Of a stretch of DNA of 64,000 nucleotides, positions 25,101 to 36,159 are shown one piece after another. Numbering within the stretch: the stretch's first letter is position 1; every line of letters starts with the position of its first letter. Under the pieces are notes generated by a model that was not told where the DNA came from, did no database searches, and saw nothing but the letters and a program-made list of their open reading frames with translations. Source of the DNA: Lindgomyces ingoldianus (Eukaryota; Ascomycota; Dothideomycetes; Pleosporales; Lindgomycetaceae); NCBI RefSeq assembly GCF_010093535.1, contig NW_022985211.1, positions 110,754 through 174,753 of the forward strand. Reading direction: 5' to 3'. The position numbers and the translations under genes are program-made.

Positions 25101-26975
25101 TCTATTAATTTACATGTGCAGGCAGATATACTAGTAGACAGGGACTTAGATCTAATCTTAAAAGCCCTTAACTATAACTTTAAATAGTAAGTGTTAGATA
25201 AGGATATAAAAGCATTAAAACAATAACTTAGTAGTTAGTAAGTTAATAAATAAAAAACTATAGGCGCTAGTATTAACTAAAAGATTTAAATAGACTTTAA
25301 TGCTTTTTAAATACAAAATAGTAAAGACTTAGAAGTGTTTTTCTCTAAACAAGTGTAACAAATTAATGTTTAATAGATTATACTTACTTAAGCTTAGAAT
25401 AAAAAGTTTTTTTAGGCGTTGCTATTTTCTATCTAGAAGGCATCTAAATTAAAATTATTTATGTTTATAAATTCTTCTTTAGAATCTTACTACTCTACCT
25501 TTATTTTTTATACTCTAGGGGTAGAGTAGTTGCTAGCAAAATGTTTTAGTTTTCTATAATTATAATAGTTACTAGAAGTTGTCTGTCTTTCTAGAGCAGG
25601 TGTCTAGCTAGATTGTCTATAGGTAATTAAGGTAGACTAGGGTACTAACAGAGGTGCAGGTTAGAGTGCACTAGAATAGTATACTGCCTTAGATGTATTA
25701 CTAGAAACTTTCTAAAACTAATCTATACTAGGTCTAATAGTAGACTATTAGGTAAGATTAATAGTTTACTCTAAAATAGCAGGGGTATTTCTTCTTTCTA
25801 TGTTATAAGCTGTTAGGTAGGCTACTATAGTCTTAAAGAAGCCCTTTTAAGTGTGCTTAAAACCTAAGTTTAGTACTTTTAGGCTAAGTAGTATCTTTTC
25901 TTATAAGTAGAAAAACTATTTTAACTTTAATATAAACTCTTTAATAGCAGCACTAATAAAGTAAGCTTTAAAGGTAGAGAACACTTTTTCTTTACTTATT
26001 TTTAAAGTTTAAAACACCTGTTACACCTTTATCTCTTTATTACTAGTAATAAAGTAAGTTTATAAAAGCTTAATTATTTCTTTTATATTTCTAAACTAAA
26101 AGTTGTCTAATTTAGCTAGGTATCTAGGCTCTAGGTATTCCTTTGCGATACTAGCAGTGTGTCCCTATACTAACACTATGCGTGCGCGCTTACTCTAATA
26201 GTAATTTAAATTAATATTAAGTCTGTCTATAATAAAGGCTTACTATTATTTAAACATAAGTTTTTTACTATTTATAAAGTTCTTAATCTTAAGCGTGCGT
26301 TTAGTAAGGTAGCTTTAAAAAAGCTTAAGGGTGCCTAAAAAGTCTCTTACTATTAGTGTAGCATAAATAATTTAAGGCATTATTAGAGGTAATTTAGTAG
26401 TTAGTAGAGAATAATTAAGACTAACAGTTTTTAATCTAGTTAGCTCTTTAATTTATGCCCTTAATTAAGCAACTTAGTCTTTAAGGGCTATGCTGCTAGG
26501 GTTTAACTCTAAATCTAGTAGGTTTTTAGCTTTAGGTCCTATAAAAGGGGGTTTAGCTATTAAGGTTAGTAGTAATTTAGTTCTAGAAGTAAGCATTTTA
26601 CCTTAGCTGCAGCTAGAACAGGTTACAGTCTTTATAATAAGATTTAATAGTAGTTAAAAGTTAGGCATTAGTAGTTGTCCTTAATTCTAATAAGTTATTA
26701 GTAGTTTTTAAGTTTCTACTTTAGCACACTTTTTATAACTTTTCTAAAGGCAATCTTAATTATAGGGGATAGAAAGTTCTAAACCTAAAGGCTTTAGTTA
26801 ATAAAAGGTCTCTAGAATCCTATCTATAATAACTAAATAATTTAATATAATAGTGTGTAAGAATAGTAACCTAAACTAAATTAGACGCTTTTTAAAGTTA
26901 GACATAATTAAATAAATAATTAATATAATATTATTAATAAGGCTGTTACTAGTAAAAGCAAGTTTTTTAATATAA
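25101..26975 (-). pseudogene. RIP-destroyed gypsy-E gag region
   Basis: This is interior sequence between copia B and the 5' LTR. The part next to the LTR matches, inverted, the interiors at 56.25-57.5 kb, 58.0-58.75 kb and 62.6-64.0 kb, all directly 3' of a gypsy-E 5' LTR. Its position makes it gag. No specific gag motif can be read through the mutations. Confidence 0.65.
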
Positions 26976-27265
26976 TGTAACAGCGCAGGCAAGACAATAG
27001 GTCTAAATGCAGTATAAATCTACTTAGAGGCATATAGGAGTGCGTGGGGACTTAGAGACCTAGGAATACTAATAACACCTATAGGCCTTGTACATAGGAT
27101 ATTAGAAAACTACTAAGCTAGCTACAGGGGCAAGGTGCGACTAAATACATAAGGGAATAGGGGTAACTGTAGGGGACTAGGTCAAGTCATGGTCGGGGCC
27201 GATACGGAGACCCTTCGGATAGGATCCGAGCGACCCGATATGGAACGATTCGTAGAATCGTTACA
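26976..27265 (-). repeat. 290-bp LTR of gypsy-E (5' LTR)
   Basis: It starts TGTAACAGCGCAGG and ends gaatcgttaca. The outermost 90 bp (27,176-27,265) are GC-rich and un-RIPped. They include the palindrome aacgattc-gta-gaatcgtt at 27244-27262. Confidence 0.92.
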
Positions 27266-28080
27266 GATAGTTTATAGCTAGGTTCTTAAATAGCGAAGTT
27301 TTTAGTGTTCAAGTAGACTATATTACTAACTTTTTAGTTAACTAGCTAGTAGTAGTAGTTAGCTACAAAGTACACTATACACTAAAAGGAACGCAGCTGC
27401 ATAACCTAGTTAAAGCAGTTAACAGAATAAACTAGCTAAAAAAACTACATTAGAAAGTTAGTAAGCAAAGCTTAATAAACTAGAGAATAAATAAAAAAGA
27501 AATTAGAAAGAACTTAATTAAAAGCCTTAAAGATTTACCTAGAAGACTATGTCTACCTAGACATAAAGCACTTGCAAACTTCTTAGCTATTATAGAAACT
27601 AGCTAAAAAAAAAAGTATTAGCTTCTATAAAGTTCTATAAGCATAGTAGTATAACTTTAAGCTTAAGCTTCTTATAACTATAAAAATACATCTATAGTTT
27701 TATGTCTTAAGACTAATAAAAGCTTTAAACCAGATCCCCTTATTAATAGTAAAATAAAAGAACATAAAAACTATATATAAAGTAAAATAAATACTTAATA
27801 ATAAAATAAAATATAAACTTTTTATAAAATAAAAAAATAGCTTACTAGTAAGAACGCTTAGAAACTAATTAGGAACCTAATAAACACCTATTAACTACTA
27901 GAGGAGAATAGAGCATCCTGTTTAGATAAAACTAACCTAGAGAAAGCAGCTCTGTCTAGAAGGCATTATCGGTAACAGAAGCCACCGCCGCCCTATTATT
28001 ACATAGCTGCAATGTACGCAGATAGGAGCCCAACAAGGCTAGCTAAGAAGAAGGTAGACTAGCAGCCTCTGCTTTAAGCG
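27266..28080. repeat. Repeat H, segment 3, with GC-richer terminus
   Basis: H continues after gypsy-E, beginning with the second gatag. On the plus strand a long frame can be followed (27,266 to about 27,990) if stops are read as Gln, suggesting a former protein-coding element, but I recognise no domain. GC content rises sharply at about 27,960-28,080 (agccaccgccgccc). In this window that marks an element edge, so H probably ends near 28,080. Confidence 0.5.
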
Positions 28081-28650
28081 CTTTTATTTTATTTAGTAAT
28101 AAAAGGTCCTCTTTTAAGTACTTTACTTAGTAGTTGTAAAGAAGACCTAGCTATTACTTAAAATAAGACTTTCTTCTAGCAGCTTCCCTCTCAGCCTTTA
28201 AAACTTTAGCTAAGGCAGTAGTAGCAGCTGCAGTAATAGTAGCATAATGTTCTCTAATGCGCTCTTCTTTTTTATAGACACACTTTAGCGTTTTTTAAAT
28301 TTTTTTTCTTTTCTACATAATCTTAGATAGCATTAGAAATAAAAGTGTTACACCTACTACTTTGTTTTACACACTCTACACAGTTATCTAATAAGAGGGT
28401 TAGAATACATAAAAAGCCTAAAGACTAATAAGGCCTACAGGGACGCATTTTTGTACAACAAAAGAGGTTAAAGTAAAGGACAGTATAGGTTTAACAGACA
28501 CAGTTTAACTAACAAGGCATGTTTTAATGTTAAAAAGATAAACCTTAAAGAAGCCTTTATAGAAGGGGACTTATAAGTAATAAAAAACTTCTAACACTTA
28601 TAGTAGTGTAGGCAAAACAGTAAGAACGCTGCTAGAGAGAGAGGCCTGCG
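28081..28650. other. AT-rich RIPped sequence, nothing identified
   Basis: I find no frame, LTR end or inverted repeat. It includes purine/pyrimidine skews but no domain. It lies between the probable end of H and an LTR-like sequence. Confidence 0.4.
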
Positions 28651-29312
28651 TGTTATAATCTATAAGTAGACTAGTTAGGGGACAAACAGTGTGCCCTATA
28701 GCCTACAAAACTAGGCATAGAACCCCTTTATGCTTAAATAGAAAGAGCTAGATAAAGGAGACTATAACCCTAAACAGCAGCTATATAAGAAATGCGTTGT
28801 CTAATAGTAGGTAACTGCAGACCTATAAGGCTTAGCAGGGCTAAGCACAACAACCTTACAGCAAGCCTGCAAGGCTTAGTAAGGCTAAAGCTAGCAGGCT
28901 TATAAGATAAGTGCAGTACTAATAGAATAGTTAAGACTAAGGCCTACAGAAGAGACAAACTAAGATCTGTATATAAGACTATTATAAACATACCTTTAAA
29001 GGGTATAATTAAAGTTTAGTTTATTTTTATTTAGACTAAGTAGCATTCTAGCTTTATATAAAGCTGCAATACTATTTATATATCTTGCTCTACATATACC
29101 TCTAATTCTGTTAACTAGACTGTTTAACCTAGTGTCTATACTGCTGTCTAAGAGTAAACTATAATTTAGCCTCCTACAATCTGCTTTCCTAAGCCAAGCC
29201 TAGGACTGTACACCCTAAGGCAAGCTCTCCTATTATTCCTCCCAAACCTAACTCCGGCCCGCGCACCCTAGGCTCCTAGAAACACTAGGCCCTAGGGGTG
29301 AGAATTGTAACG
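28651..29312 (+). repeat. Probable solo LTR related to the gypsy-K LTR
   Basis: It begins TGTTATAATCTA and ends gagaattgtaacg. Its right two-thirds match 36,690-37,001 closely (tagactaagtagcat, then ctatttatatatcttgc, then gactgtttaacctag), which is the right part of the K LTR. Flanks ctgcg and catgt do not match, so either the limits are a few bases off or the TSD is lost. Confidence 0.6.
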
Positions 29313-30370
29313 CATGTAAATATATATTTAATTATAAGGCTAAGCGCTGCACAGCTTATAAAAATACTAGGTAGTTATCTAGCAGCGTTAATTAGCTATC
29401 TAGTGTACGCTAAGTTAAGGTATTAAGACTTTAGTAGAATGTTATAATCTTAATAGCAGTAGGCTAATCTCTGCATTTAGCTTTATACAAGATCTGCTTA
29501 AATTAGGCAATATAGGCTAGTAAAAGCTTACTTTTATTTTACTATAGCTTATATAAAGCTTACTAGGCCTTATAAATTCTATTAAAATTAGTGTATACTT
29601 ATTATAGCTACTATAGAATTATTTTATAGATTTATTAACTTCATTCTTTAGCATCTAATAGTAGTAGTAGTATAGTAGCCTACACTATAGGCTCTAGGTT
29701 GTCTTACATAAAGCAGAATTAAGCTATATTATTTTTAATTATACTACTATCTACAACTATTTTTGCTTTAATAGTTAGTAGCTAGGTTTTAAATCTATAT
29801 AGCTTACTATTAAATATAGGTAGCATAAAGAGGACTAGCTTTAGATAGAAGAAAGTAGTAGTAGTAATAACAGCAAGTGTAGCTTATAGTGCTTAGTTCT
29901 TAGCATGTAAGCTTTAAACTTTCTACTAAAACTTAGCTTATAAAGTCTATATTTTAGCCTAGAGCTACTATATTAAGTTATTTATTATATAATGAAGAAA
30001 AAAAGTAAAAAAAGTAAAAAGCTAATTATATGCATATGCAGTAGAAGCTAGAGTGTAGTAACTAAGCTAACCTATCTTTAGTAGAACCTAAGGTTGTGTG
30101 CGTGTGCGTAGGCAGTAGAAGCTAGAGCGCAACAACTAAGCTAACCTATCTCTAGCAGAACCTAGAATTATATGTGTAAAAGTTGCACTCTATCTCTACT
30201 ATTAATATAATAGGGTATGTTAGTGTCTATTAACCTAGAATTATACGCGTGTGCATGTGTTAAAAAAAACTTAAGCATATACATGTACATATATACTTTA
30301 GCTTTTATGTTACCTAAAGAGTTTAATCTAGTGTTGTAATTAGCATGCTTAAGCTATAAGCAAGAGGTGG
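29313..30370. other. AT-rich RIPped sequence containing a tandem duplication
   Basis: No coding signal was found. Apart from the 74-bp-period duplication listed separately, only degraded AT-rich sequence is visible, followed by an alternating purine-pyrimidine stretch (gcgtgtgcatgtg) near 30,248. Confidence 0.4.
30035..30185. repeat. Tandem duplication, period 74 bp, two copies
   Basis: The units begin gcagtagaagctagag at about 30,039 and 30,113 and share ctaagctaacctatct and agcagaaccta-like segments. The copies differ almost only at C/T and G/A positions, as RIP would produce. Confidence 0.75.
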
Positions 30371-30535
30371 TGTAACCTAACTAGATTAAACTAAGGAGCA
30401 GAGAAGCTGCTCTGCGAGTTTAAATATACATGTATTCTCTCTGCTAAAGCACTACTTGTTGCACAAAGGCGCTACTCGTTGCGCAAGCAAGGGAGCTTGA
30501 GTCGCAGAGCATGTGACGCGGTACGCTCCGTCACA
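30371..30535 (+). repeat. Short LTR-like GC-rich unit
   Basis: It starts TGTAACCTAACTAG and ends ccgtcaca. The end resembles the gypsy-J LTR end (gcagagc, catgtgac, ccgtcaca). RIP of TGTGAC to TGTAAC would explain the start. Flanks ggtgg and ctagt do not form a TSD, so this may be only the end of a longer LTR. Confidence 0.4.
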
Positions 30536-31972
30536 CTAGTAGTGTTAGAAGATAAGAATGTCTAGAAGATTGTCTAAGAAGTTATCTGTAAAAACCTCTC
30601 TTTTTTACTTTAAAACTTCTAGAGTCTTAATTACCTTTTTATTACTATTTAAGTAAGACGTATTATGTTTTACTAGAAGATCTATGCGTTTTATAGTAGA
30701 CACAATCTAAGAATAAAGACACGCTTTTTTAAAAGTTATATAAGTCATGTTAGCTATAAAAGCTACTATCCTAGCTACTAATGCTGCTTTTTTCTTTTCT
30801 ACTTAAGCTAATTTAGAATAGGCCTTTTTTTTATTATTTTTTAACTAATTTTATTTTAAGTTAGGCATAAAAACGTTACAGTAGAAACCTTTCTAGTTAT
30901 AATAAATATAAAAAAAAGAATAAAGATACTATACACTTAACACCTTTTTTATAGTAAAGACTATATAGCGCTATTATTTTATAACCTAGTAGAGAAAGAC
31001 AAGCAGTGTAATTAGAATAGTAATAATAAATAAATTAAGTTACTTTAGCTAATAGCAAATAAAGGTAAAAAAAAAAGGTAAGAATATAATAGATCTTAAA
31101 GAATAGTATATTTACGCTTTAAAAAGAGTAGCACTGTAGCGCGCTTAAACTATAGACTTTAAGTTAAAGCCTAGAGAGAGAAGAGTAGATGTTATAACTA
31201 CTAGTTAGGCTAGAGGAATATGCAGGTCTCTAACCCCAGAGAGGAAGGACAGCCTAATGCTAGTAAGGGCACAGCCTACAGAGGTCACGTCACGTGATGC
31301 TCTAGACAGGTATAGAGTGTATGCAAGAATAAGAAAGTAATTGCAGAACTTAGTAAGCAATTGCAGCAGTTACACGCTAAAGGGTGTAATTAGATCTTAG
31401 AACATGCAATTACTACAATTACTTTTAGGTATATAGTCTTAACCTATTACCTTAAGTAGAAGGTTATAGTTATTCTTTAACACATGACATAGTCCTAGGT
31501 ATAGTAATATATCCTATATCCTTTCTATCTGGAAGCGTGTGAAGACTATTCTTTTATTTATAATAGTACAAACATATTAGTTATCTTACTCCCTCTTTAC
31601 TGTATCTCTTCTCTCCTCTCCTTTGCTCTGCAAGGACTGCACAGAGGACTGTACACCCCCTAAGCACTGTTGTAAGTTAAGGCGTAGGAAACATACCCCC
31701 TCTTCAAACTCTCTCTCCTCTTAACCCTGTCCCTACTTCTAATCATCAAGACCTGTTACCGGCAGAAGGCACCTAGCAATAGTAAAGTCGAAGTAAGATA
31801 TCGTAACACGTGACAAGGTGTTTCCAGCCTTAAGAGATGCATTAGACGCTAATTGTAAGCAGCTATCATGAGCTTTTTTTAATTAAGCGACATAAGTACT
31901 GACGTAGTCTAAAGGACCACTCATGCGCTAGTCCCTGGGTCCCCGTCCCTCCGGATGCTGTGTTTGAGGATG
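30536..31972. other. AT-rich flank grading into the GC-balanced gene island
   Basis: No coding frame is visible. From 30,536 to about 31,180 it is RIPped. A mixed-composition stretch (about 31,190-31,680) starts TGTTATAACTACTAG and contains gactgtacaccccctaag, similar to the right ends of the two K-type LTRs, so a third diverged LTR is possible. From about 31,690 base composition becomes normal, forming the 3' flank of the NLR gene. No polyadenylation signal can be pinned down. Confidence 0.45.
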
Positions 31973-34900
31973 TCAATTCCATGCAGGGTTTGGATACAGG
32001 TTCCTATCGTATGGGATGGATGGCCCAGACACGAACCACAACGGATTGAAGTTCAAAGGTAATGGTCTGGCGTGGTTGTCTCGGGATTTTACGAATTCCT
32101 TCTCCTTGTTCCAAAGCCGATCAAGATCGGAAGGATGATCGTCGTCTATGGAATTCATTACATCTGTTATCTCCTCACAGTTCGGATCTGCCCCATATTG
32201 GAGAAAGAGGGCTATGGTCGTCCGATAGACGTATTCCCTGTCCCCAGTTCCCCAGAACCCGCTTAGCAAAGCGAAGAGCAGATGTTGCCAGACCGTGATC
32301 CCGTTGAGTTGCATGTTTGGATCGAGGCCGTGCTTCAGCATGAGTTCAAAGTCAAGAGAATCACAACGTCGCCCGGGTTCTAATTTGAAACTGTCAAGAA
32401 GTCTCTCGAACCAGCTCGGACGGGATGGCCCCAACGGTGCAAATATGTCGTTCACATTGGCGCCATGGCGAAGAAATAGTGCTATCACTTCGTGTCGACT
32501 TCGCAACGAGATTTGGTTATTCGTGCTCAGCGCACGTAGTAAATGTTGGAACAAGCTGCAACCGTCTATCACAGTGCTCGTTCGCAAGCTATGGTCTATA
32601 AAAGCTCGAAACATTCGTATGACGTGGCCAAAATCCGTATCGGGAAAGGTCGAGCATAGATCCAGAAAACTTGGCCATAAGTCGGTCACTGATCGAGAGA
32701 GGTCGGCTTCGGCGAAAAAATTGAGTATCTGAGGCCAGTCTACTTGGGTAAGATCGTGCTTGAACCACAGGAGAAGAGATCGCCGTAAAAATCCTTCCCA
32801 TATGGGTTGCGAAAGAGAATCTTCGTAGCGATTTGCTCTACATTTGATTGAAGCGTTTGGGTCAGCGCCGTTCTCAATCAGCGTGCGAACTACATCGTAT
32901 AGAAGTGGGACGCCTTCCGTGTTCGGTTTTTCTTTGAAGCAGCAAGTGGCTAGACTGCATAAAGATGAAAGTGCCTGGGCGAACGTTGAAGGTTCCCCAG
33001 TCTGGTCGAATTTGCTACGACATATAAGAGTGTGCTCAAGGATATGATCTAAGCCTTCCCTATGGCCTTGATCAACTATTCTGTATTTGACATAGTCACT
33101 GCGTCCGATATGGGAGGCAATTCTCAGTAGTGACCACGGCGGGGCTTGCACCTGTTTTCCGGTTGCCGAGGCAAAAGGGTCTCGATCGTATGCAACCTCG
33201 ATGTGATCAGGGATTGCAAACTCATGTTCCGAATGTCCGGCGGTTTCCGGAGCAAAGGGGTGTCGATCGTAAGCAAGCTCGACGTGATCAAGTATTGCAA
33301 ACTCATACTCCGGTTTAGCAGATTTTTTTGTGACTTCTAGAGCAAAGTCAAGCAACCGAGTAAAACTGCGAGGCGTGAGCTGGGAGTGGGCAAGCTTAGC
33401 TTCAGAAAGAAGTACCCTTTTCATTGTTTGTCTCACGTCAAACCCTTCGCTTACTAGTAACCGTAGCATGGCCTGTGGCTTTGGCAGTTGCAGAAAGTCT
33501 CTTAGCGTACGATGTAGGAAATCCACAATGGCCAAATGGTCGATCTGCGATCCAGGTTGGGCTGAAGCTTCCAGGAGTCCCTTGTATCGATTCAAATATT
33601 TCAATGTTTTTTTTGTAGCACTCTGGATCTCGGTTTTGCTCATGGGAGTCCACTCGAGCGAGAGACCGATAGTAGACTTTTCGTCTTCGATAAACGAGTA
33701 GTCCATGACCCTGAGGGGCTCTAGCGCTTCCAAGCCAATGAGAAAAGAAGTCGCCATTTGCCTTTTATAAAACACCTCCACTGAATTGATGATATGCTCG
33801 AAGAAAGGCTCGAGGTCCGTAGGTAAGGCTGCTAGCCGTTCCTGGAGAATCGTGATCGTGTCCCCATTGAGCATGCCTTCACGGAGAGAACGCACAACTA
33901 AGCAGACCCACAAGAATACACCCTTTGCTCTTTCCACGATTTCATTAGCAATGCTCTGATAGGTGACGAGTTCTTCTTGAAGGTCCAGGGGATTTATTTG
34001 GCTCAACAATTGCTCCTTCGTGAACAGCTCAATGTCCTCAGCTGTTAGGGTATGGAGATACAGTTTCAGTGCATCAGATGAGCCAAAAGCAGACTCGAAC
34101 CGGTTCCACGGGCGGCTTGATACACAGAGTTTGATGTTTGGCGACGAGCCTAGATCTTGTAGGATTTCGACTATTTCCTCGTGGTGTCCATTGTATTCGT
34201 CGAGACCATCTATTAGAAAGAAGAAATTCGAGGTTGCTTCCCCCCCTTTCAATTTCGCGAAGCATTCTCGGAGTTCTTGTAATGTCCATGGATCAGACGC
34301 AACTGTCAAATGCTCGTGGCACGCCCAACGATCCTCGCAAATGGTTGGAATGAGATCAGGGCATGATTTCAGGACGTTGTAAAGTAGAGATTGAAATAAA
34401 CCTGGCAATGACTTTTGCATCTCTGTACCGGCATTCCAAAAATAGAAGCTAGCTTTTCTCAGCGTCGTCGATCCAGTCCACTCATCTAATGCACGACAAG
34501 TTGAGCTGTGATCTTCAATGAACCTCATCAATGTTGACTTTCCCGACCCAGGCTTGCCGGTTACCCAGTATAAACCATTGCCGTGTTTCAGCCAGTCAAG
34601 AAACTTTATCCTCGATCGTGGGTCACTGCCAGGGAGCGTTTCTGGTGTGAATATCCATTCGTATGTCCGCTTATGTGCCTCTGCAATGGTAGATTCCCGG
34701 ACTCGCATACTATCGAAACGTAGACTCTTGAGTATGGCGAGTTTTTTTGATTCGCGATTGATAAGTGACGAAAGGCTTGTGAACTTGAGCCTAAGATCCT
34801 CCAATAAGGTTTCATTGGGAGCAACAGGTATCGCTCCTTCTAATGTCTGTAATTGTTGAGCTAATTTACCAAGAATGTTGACGGTCTCTAATTCTCTAAT

Positions 34901-35507
34901 GGCGCTCTCTTTCTTCCATGTGTCCAGTATTTGAAGGACGAGGTCCTGCTTGGCACTAGAAACATTGATAAGTTGTGGGAACAACCTGTGGAGAGAATGC
35001 AGCACCGCCGACTCAAGCTTACCTGAGGTCGGAAACAAGGTGGAACATGACCTGGTCACGCAAGCGCTCTAGTCTTTCTTCTAGTCTTACAATATGATCC
35101 TCCTTCCATATGCTGGCCAAGGTCATTCGAAAGCTTCGCCATTTTCGTGATGTTTTGGACCCTTCCGCTCCAGTGTGAGCCGCGCCCGAGTTACCCCGCT
35201 CGTTTAAATCGTCGAGGGCGGAGATAAGGTCGAAGGCAACCGACCGGCAGCGATTCCCAAGTTCGACCAGGGTCGGGCTACTCGTGACTTTACCCGTTCC
35301 GCTTTGCTGGCTTTTCAGAGGAGCATCAATCTTTAACAGAAGCTCTTCGACATGCTTTGCGATAACCTGAAGTTCTTCAAGCTCCGAGGTGGTACCAGAT
35401 GTCGAACGATATACCTCTTGGCATTTCGCAAACAAGGAGCAGCCAAAGTGGACGAATTGGACGATATTTCCTGTCAAACTGATCGCTACAAGAGCCTCCA
35501 GAACCAT
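31973..35507 (-). CDS. NLR/STAND receptor: helical N-domain, NACHT NTPase, ankyrin-like C-terminus (2 exons)
   Basis: Exon 1 is 35507-35023 and exon 2 is 34985-31973; joined in frame they give 1165 residues. Residues 1-162 form a helical domain typical of fungal NACHT proteins, opening MVLEALVAISLTGNIVQF with an RKWRSFR segment near 132. An EWIF motif (about 271) leads into NACHT. Walker A GKPGSGKST is at about 305-313, Walker B FFFLIDGLDE at 416-425, and CVSSRPW at about 449-455. VDFLHRTLRDFL (about 650) is typical of the domain after NACHT in this family. Residues 721-774 are a 27-residue unit in tandem. The C-terminus has degenerate ankyrin-like segments near 861, 995, 1041 and 1086 (for example FLQYGADPN). 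Such proteins are signal-responsive cytosolic NTPase switches; several fungal relatives act in non-self recognition. Ligand and output are unknown. The start is chosen by homology, since the frame stays open to 35993. All NTPase motifs look intact and there are no RIP stops. It is the only host gene in the window. Confidence 0.85.
33149..33310 (-). repeat. 81-bp in-frame tandem duplication within the NLR gene
   Basis: Two 27-codon units, EYEFAILDHVELAYDR... and EHEFAIPDHIEVAYDR..., lie exactly 81 bp apart (gcaaaagggt at 33171, gcaaaggggt at 33252). They differ at several residues, so the duplication is not brand new. They sit between the NACHT-associated region and the ankyrin-like part. Confidence 0.9.
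34986..35022 (-). other. Predicted 37-nt intron of the NLR gene
   Basis: On the minus strand it begins GTAAGC and ends CTCCACAG. Without splicing, exon 1 stops at the TAA inside the donor. Splicing joins ...HLVSDLR to LFPQLINV in frame, and the total coding length (3498 nt) is divisible by three. At 37 nt it is shorter than most filamentous-fungal introns. The alternatives are a frameshift or a splice site elsewhere. Confidence 0.65.
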
Positions 35508-35993
35508 GGCGACGGTCCTGAATTCGCAAGAATATGGAGCTGTTGATGAGCGGAATGAGCTGAAAATGGTGTGCTTTCCTTGAGGAGTGATGACCTTGAG
35601 AAGCTCGAAGAAATGCGGTTCTGGATGCGTAAGAATATGGAGATTTGGATGAGGAGGATGAGCTGAGGGTGTTGTGCTCTCCGTGAAGGATGATGATGTT
35701 GAGAAGCTGGAAAAATTCGAGGCGAGGCTGTAATAGCGATGGATGGAGCCTCGAGGGCTTAGACCTTGGCCAGCCTGACCTCGGATACCCAAGATATGCG
35801 TCGTCTGGCTCCAGAAGTATCCAATTCGGAAACCCAATCTCCCCGAGATTGAGGCGATGTTAGAAGTGAAGAAGTGAGGTTGCCCCCAAGGCTGAGCAGG
35901 TTGTGTTGTCTCTCGTAGTAGCATTAGAAAATCCGACCAATGACATCTACACAGCTTCACATCTTCACCGGAATGTCCAGCCTCGAACGCCAC
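35508..35993 (-). promoter_or_regulatory. 5' leader/promoter region of the NLR gene with an open frame
   Basis: The coding frame continues upstream without a stop to an ATG at 35993-35991, which would add 162 residues. That extension is Ser/Thr/His/Pro-rich, lacks recognisable domains, and precedes the usual N-terminus of this family, so it is called untranslated leader. It contains an imperfect tandem duplication. No convincing TATA or initiator was found. Confidence 0.5.
35526..35735. repeat. Imperfect tandem duplication (period about 103 bp) in the NLR leader
   Basis: Two units start gcaagaatatggag (35526) and gtaagaatatggag (35629). Both continue through gatgagc, then a gtgtgctt/gtgctct segment, then gatgatgttgagaagctgg or its variant gatgaccttgagaagctcg. 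Divergence is about 25% by eye. Confidence 0.75.
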
Positions 35994-36159
35994 AACGCAG
36001 GCCTTAGCCCGCAGTGCCTATTCCAACACAGAAAGCCAGTCTTTTACTTAATTAAAGGCTATTTAAGCTTATTCGTACATATTGTAAAGTATCTAGCTTA
36101 GTCCTTACTTGCTACCTCTCTACTTTATACATCGAATATTTTATTAGCTATATCTACTA
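35994..36159. other. Boundary between gene island and AT-rich transposon block
   Basis: Base composition changes from balanced to AT-rich at about 36,040. No feature is visible up to the pogo fragment. Confidence 0.5.

Larger units (their letters stand above)
7154..27265 (-). mobile_element. Gypsy-E: complete Ty3/gypsy element with two nested copia elements
   Basis: The element is bounded by 290-bp LTRs (7154-7443 and 26976-27265) in the same orientation, starting TGTAAC and ending GTTACA or its RIPped form. A perfect 5-bp TSD, gatag, flanks it. Removing copia copies A and B with their TSDs leaves about 7.2 kb, which includes a segment resembling repeat H at about 14.84-15.40 kb. Order on the minus strand is 5' LTR (right), gag, copia B, reverse transcriptase, RNase H, integrase, copia A, a purine-rich run next to the 3' LTR (left). 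The coding interior is RIPped beyond use, while both outer LTR edges stay GC-rich. Confidence 0.88.

Noticed and set aside
29313..31960. Possible additional host gene between the LTR-like units and the NLR
   Set aside because: No open frame over 60 codons and no domain in any frame, even when RIP stops are read through.
32062..35583. Many plus-strand and alternative-frame ORFs of 60-145 codons within 32-35.6 kb
   Set aside because: They are antisense or frame shadows of the NLR coding sequence; none shows a recognisable domain.
35508..35993. Upstream in-frame extension of the NLR to an ATG at 35993 (162 extra residues)
   Set aside because: It has low-complexity composition and contains a tandem repeat, and family members start at the MVLEAL-like position. 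Kept as leader, not coding.
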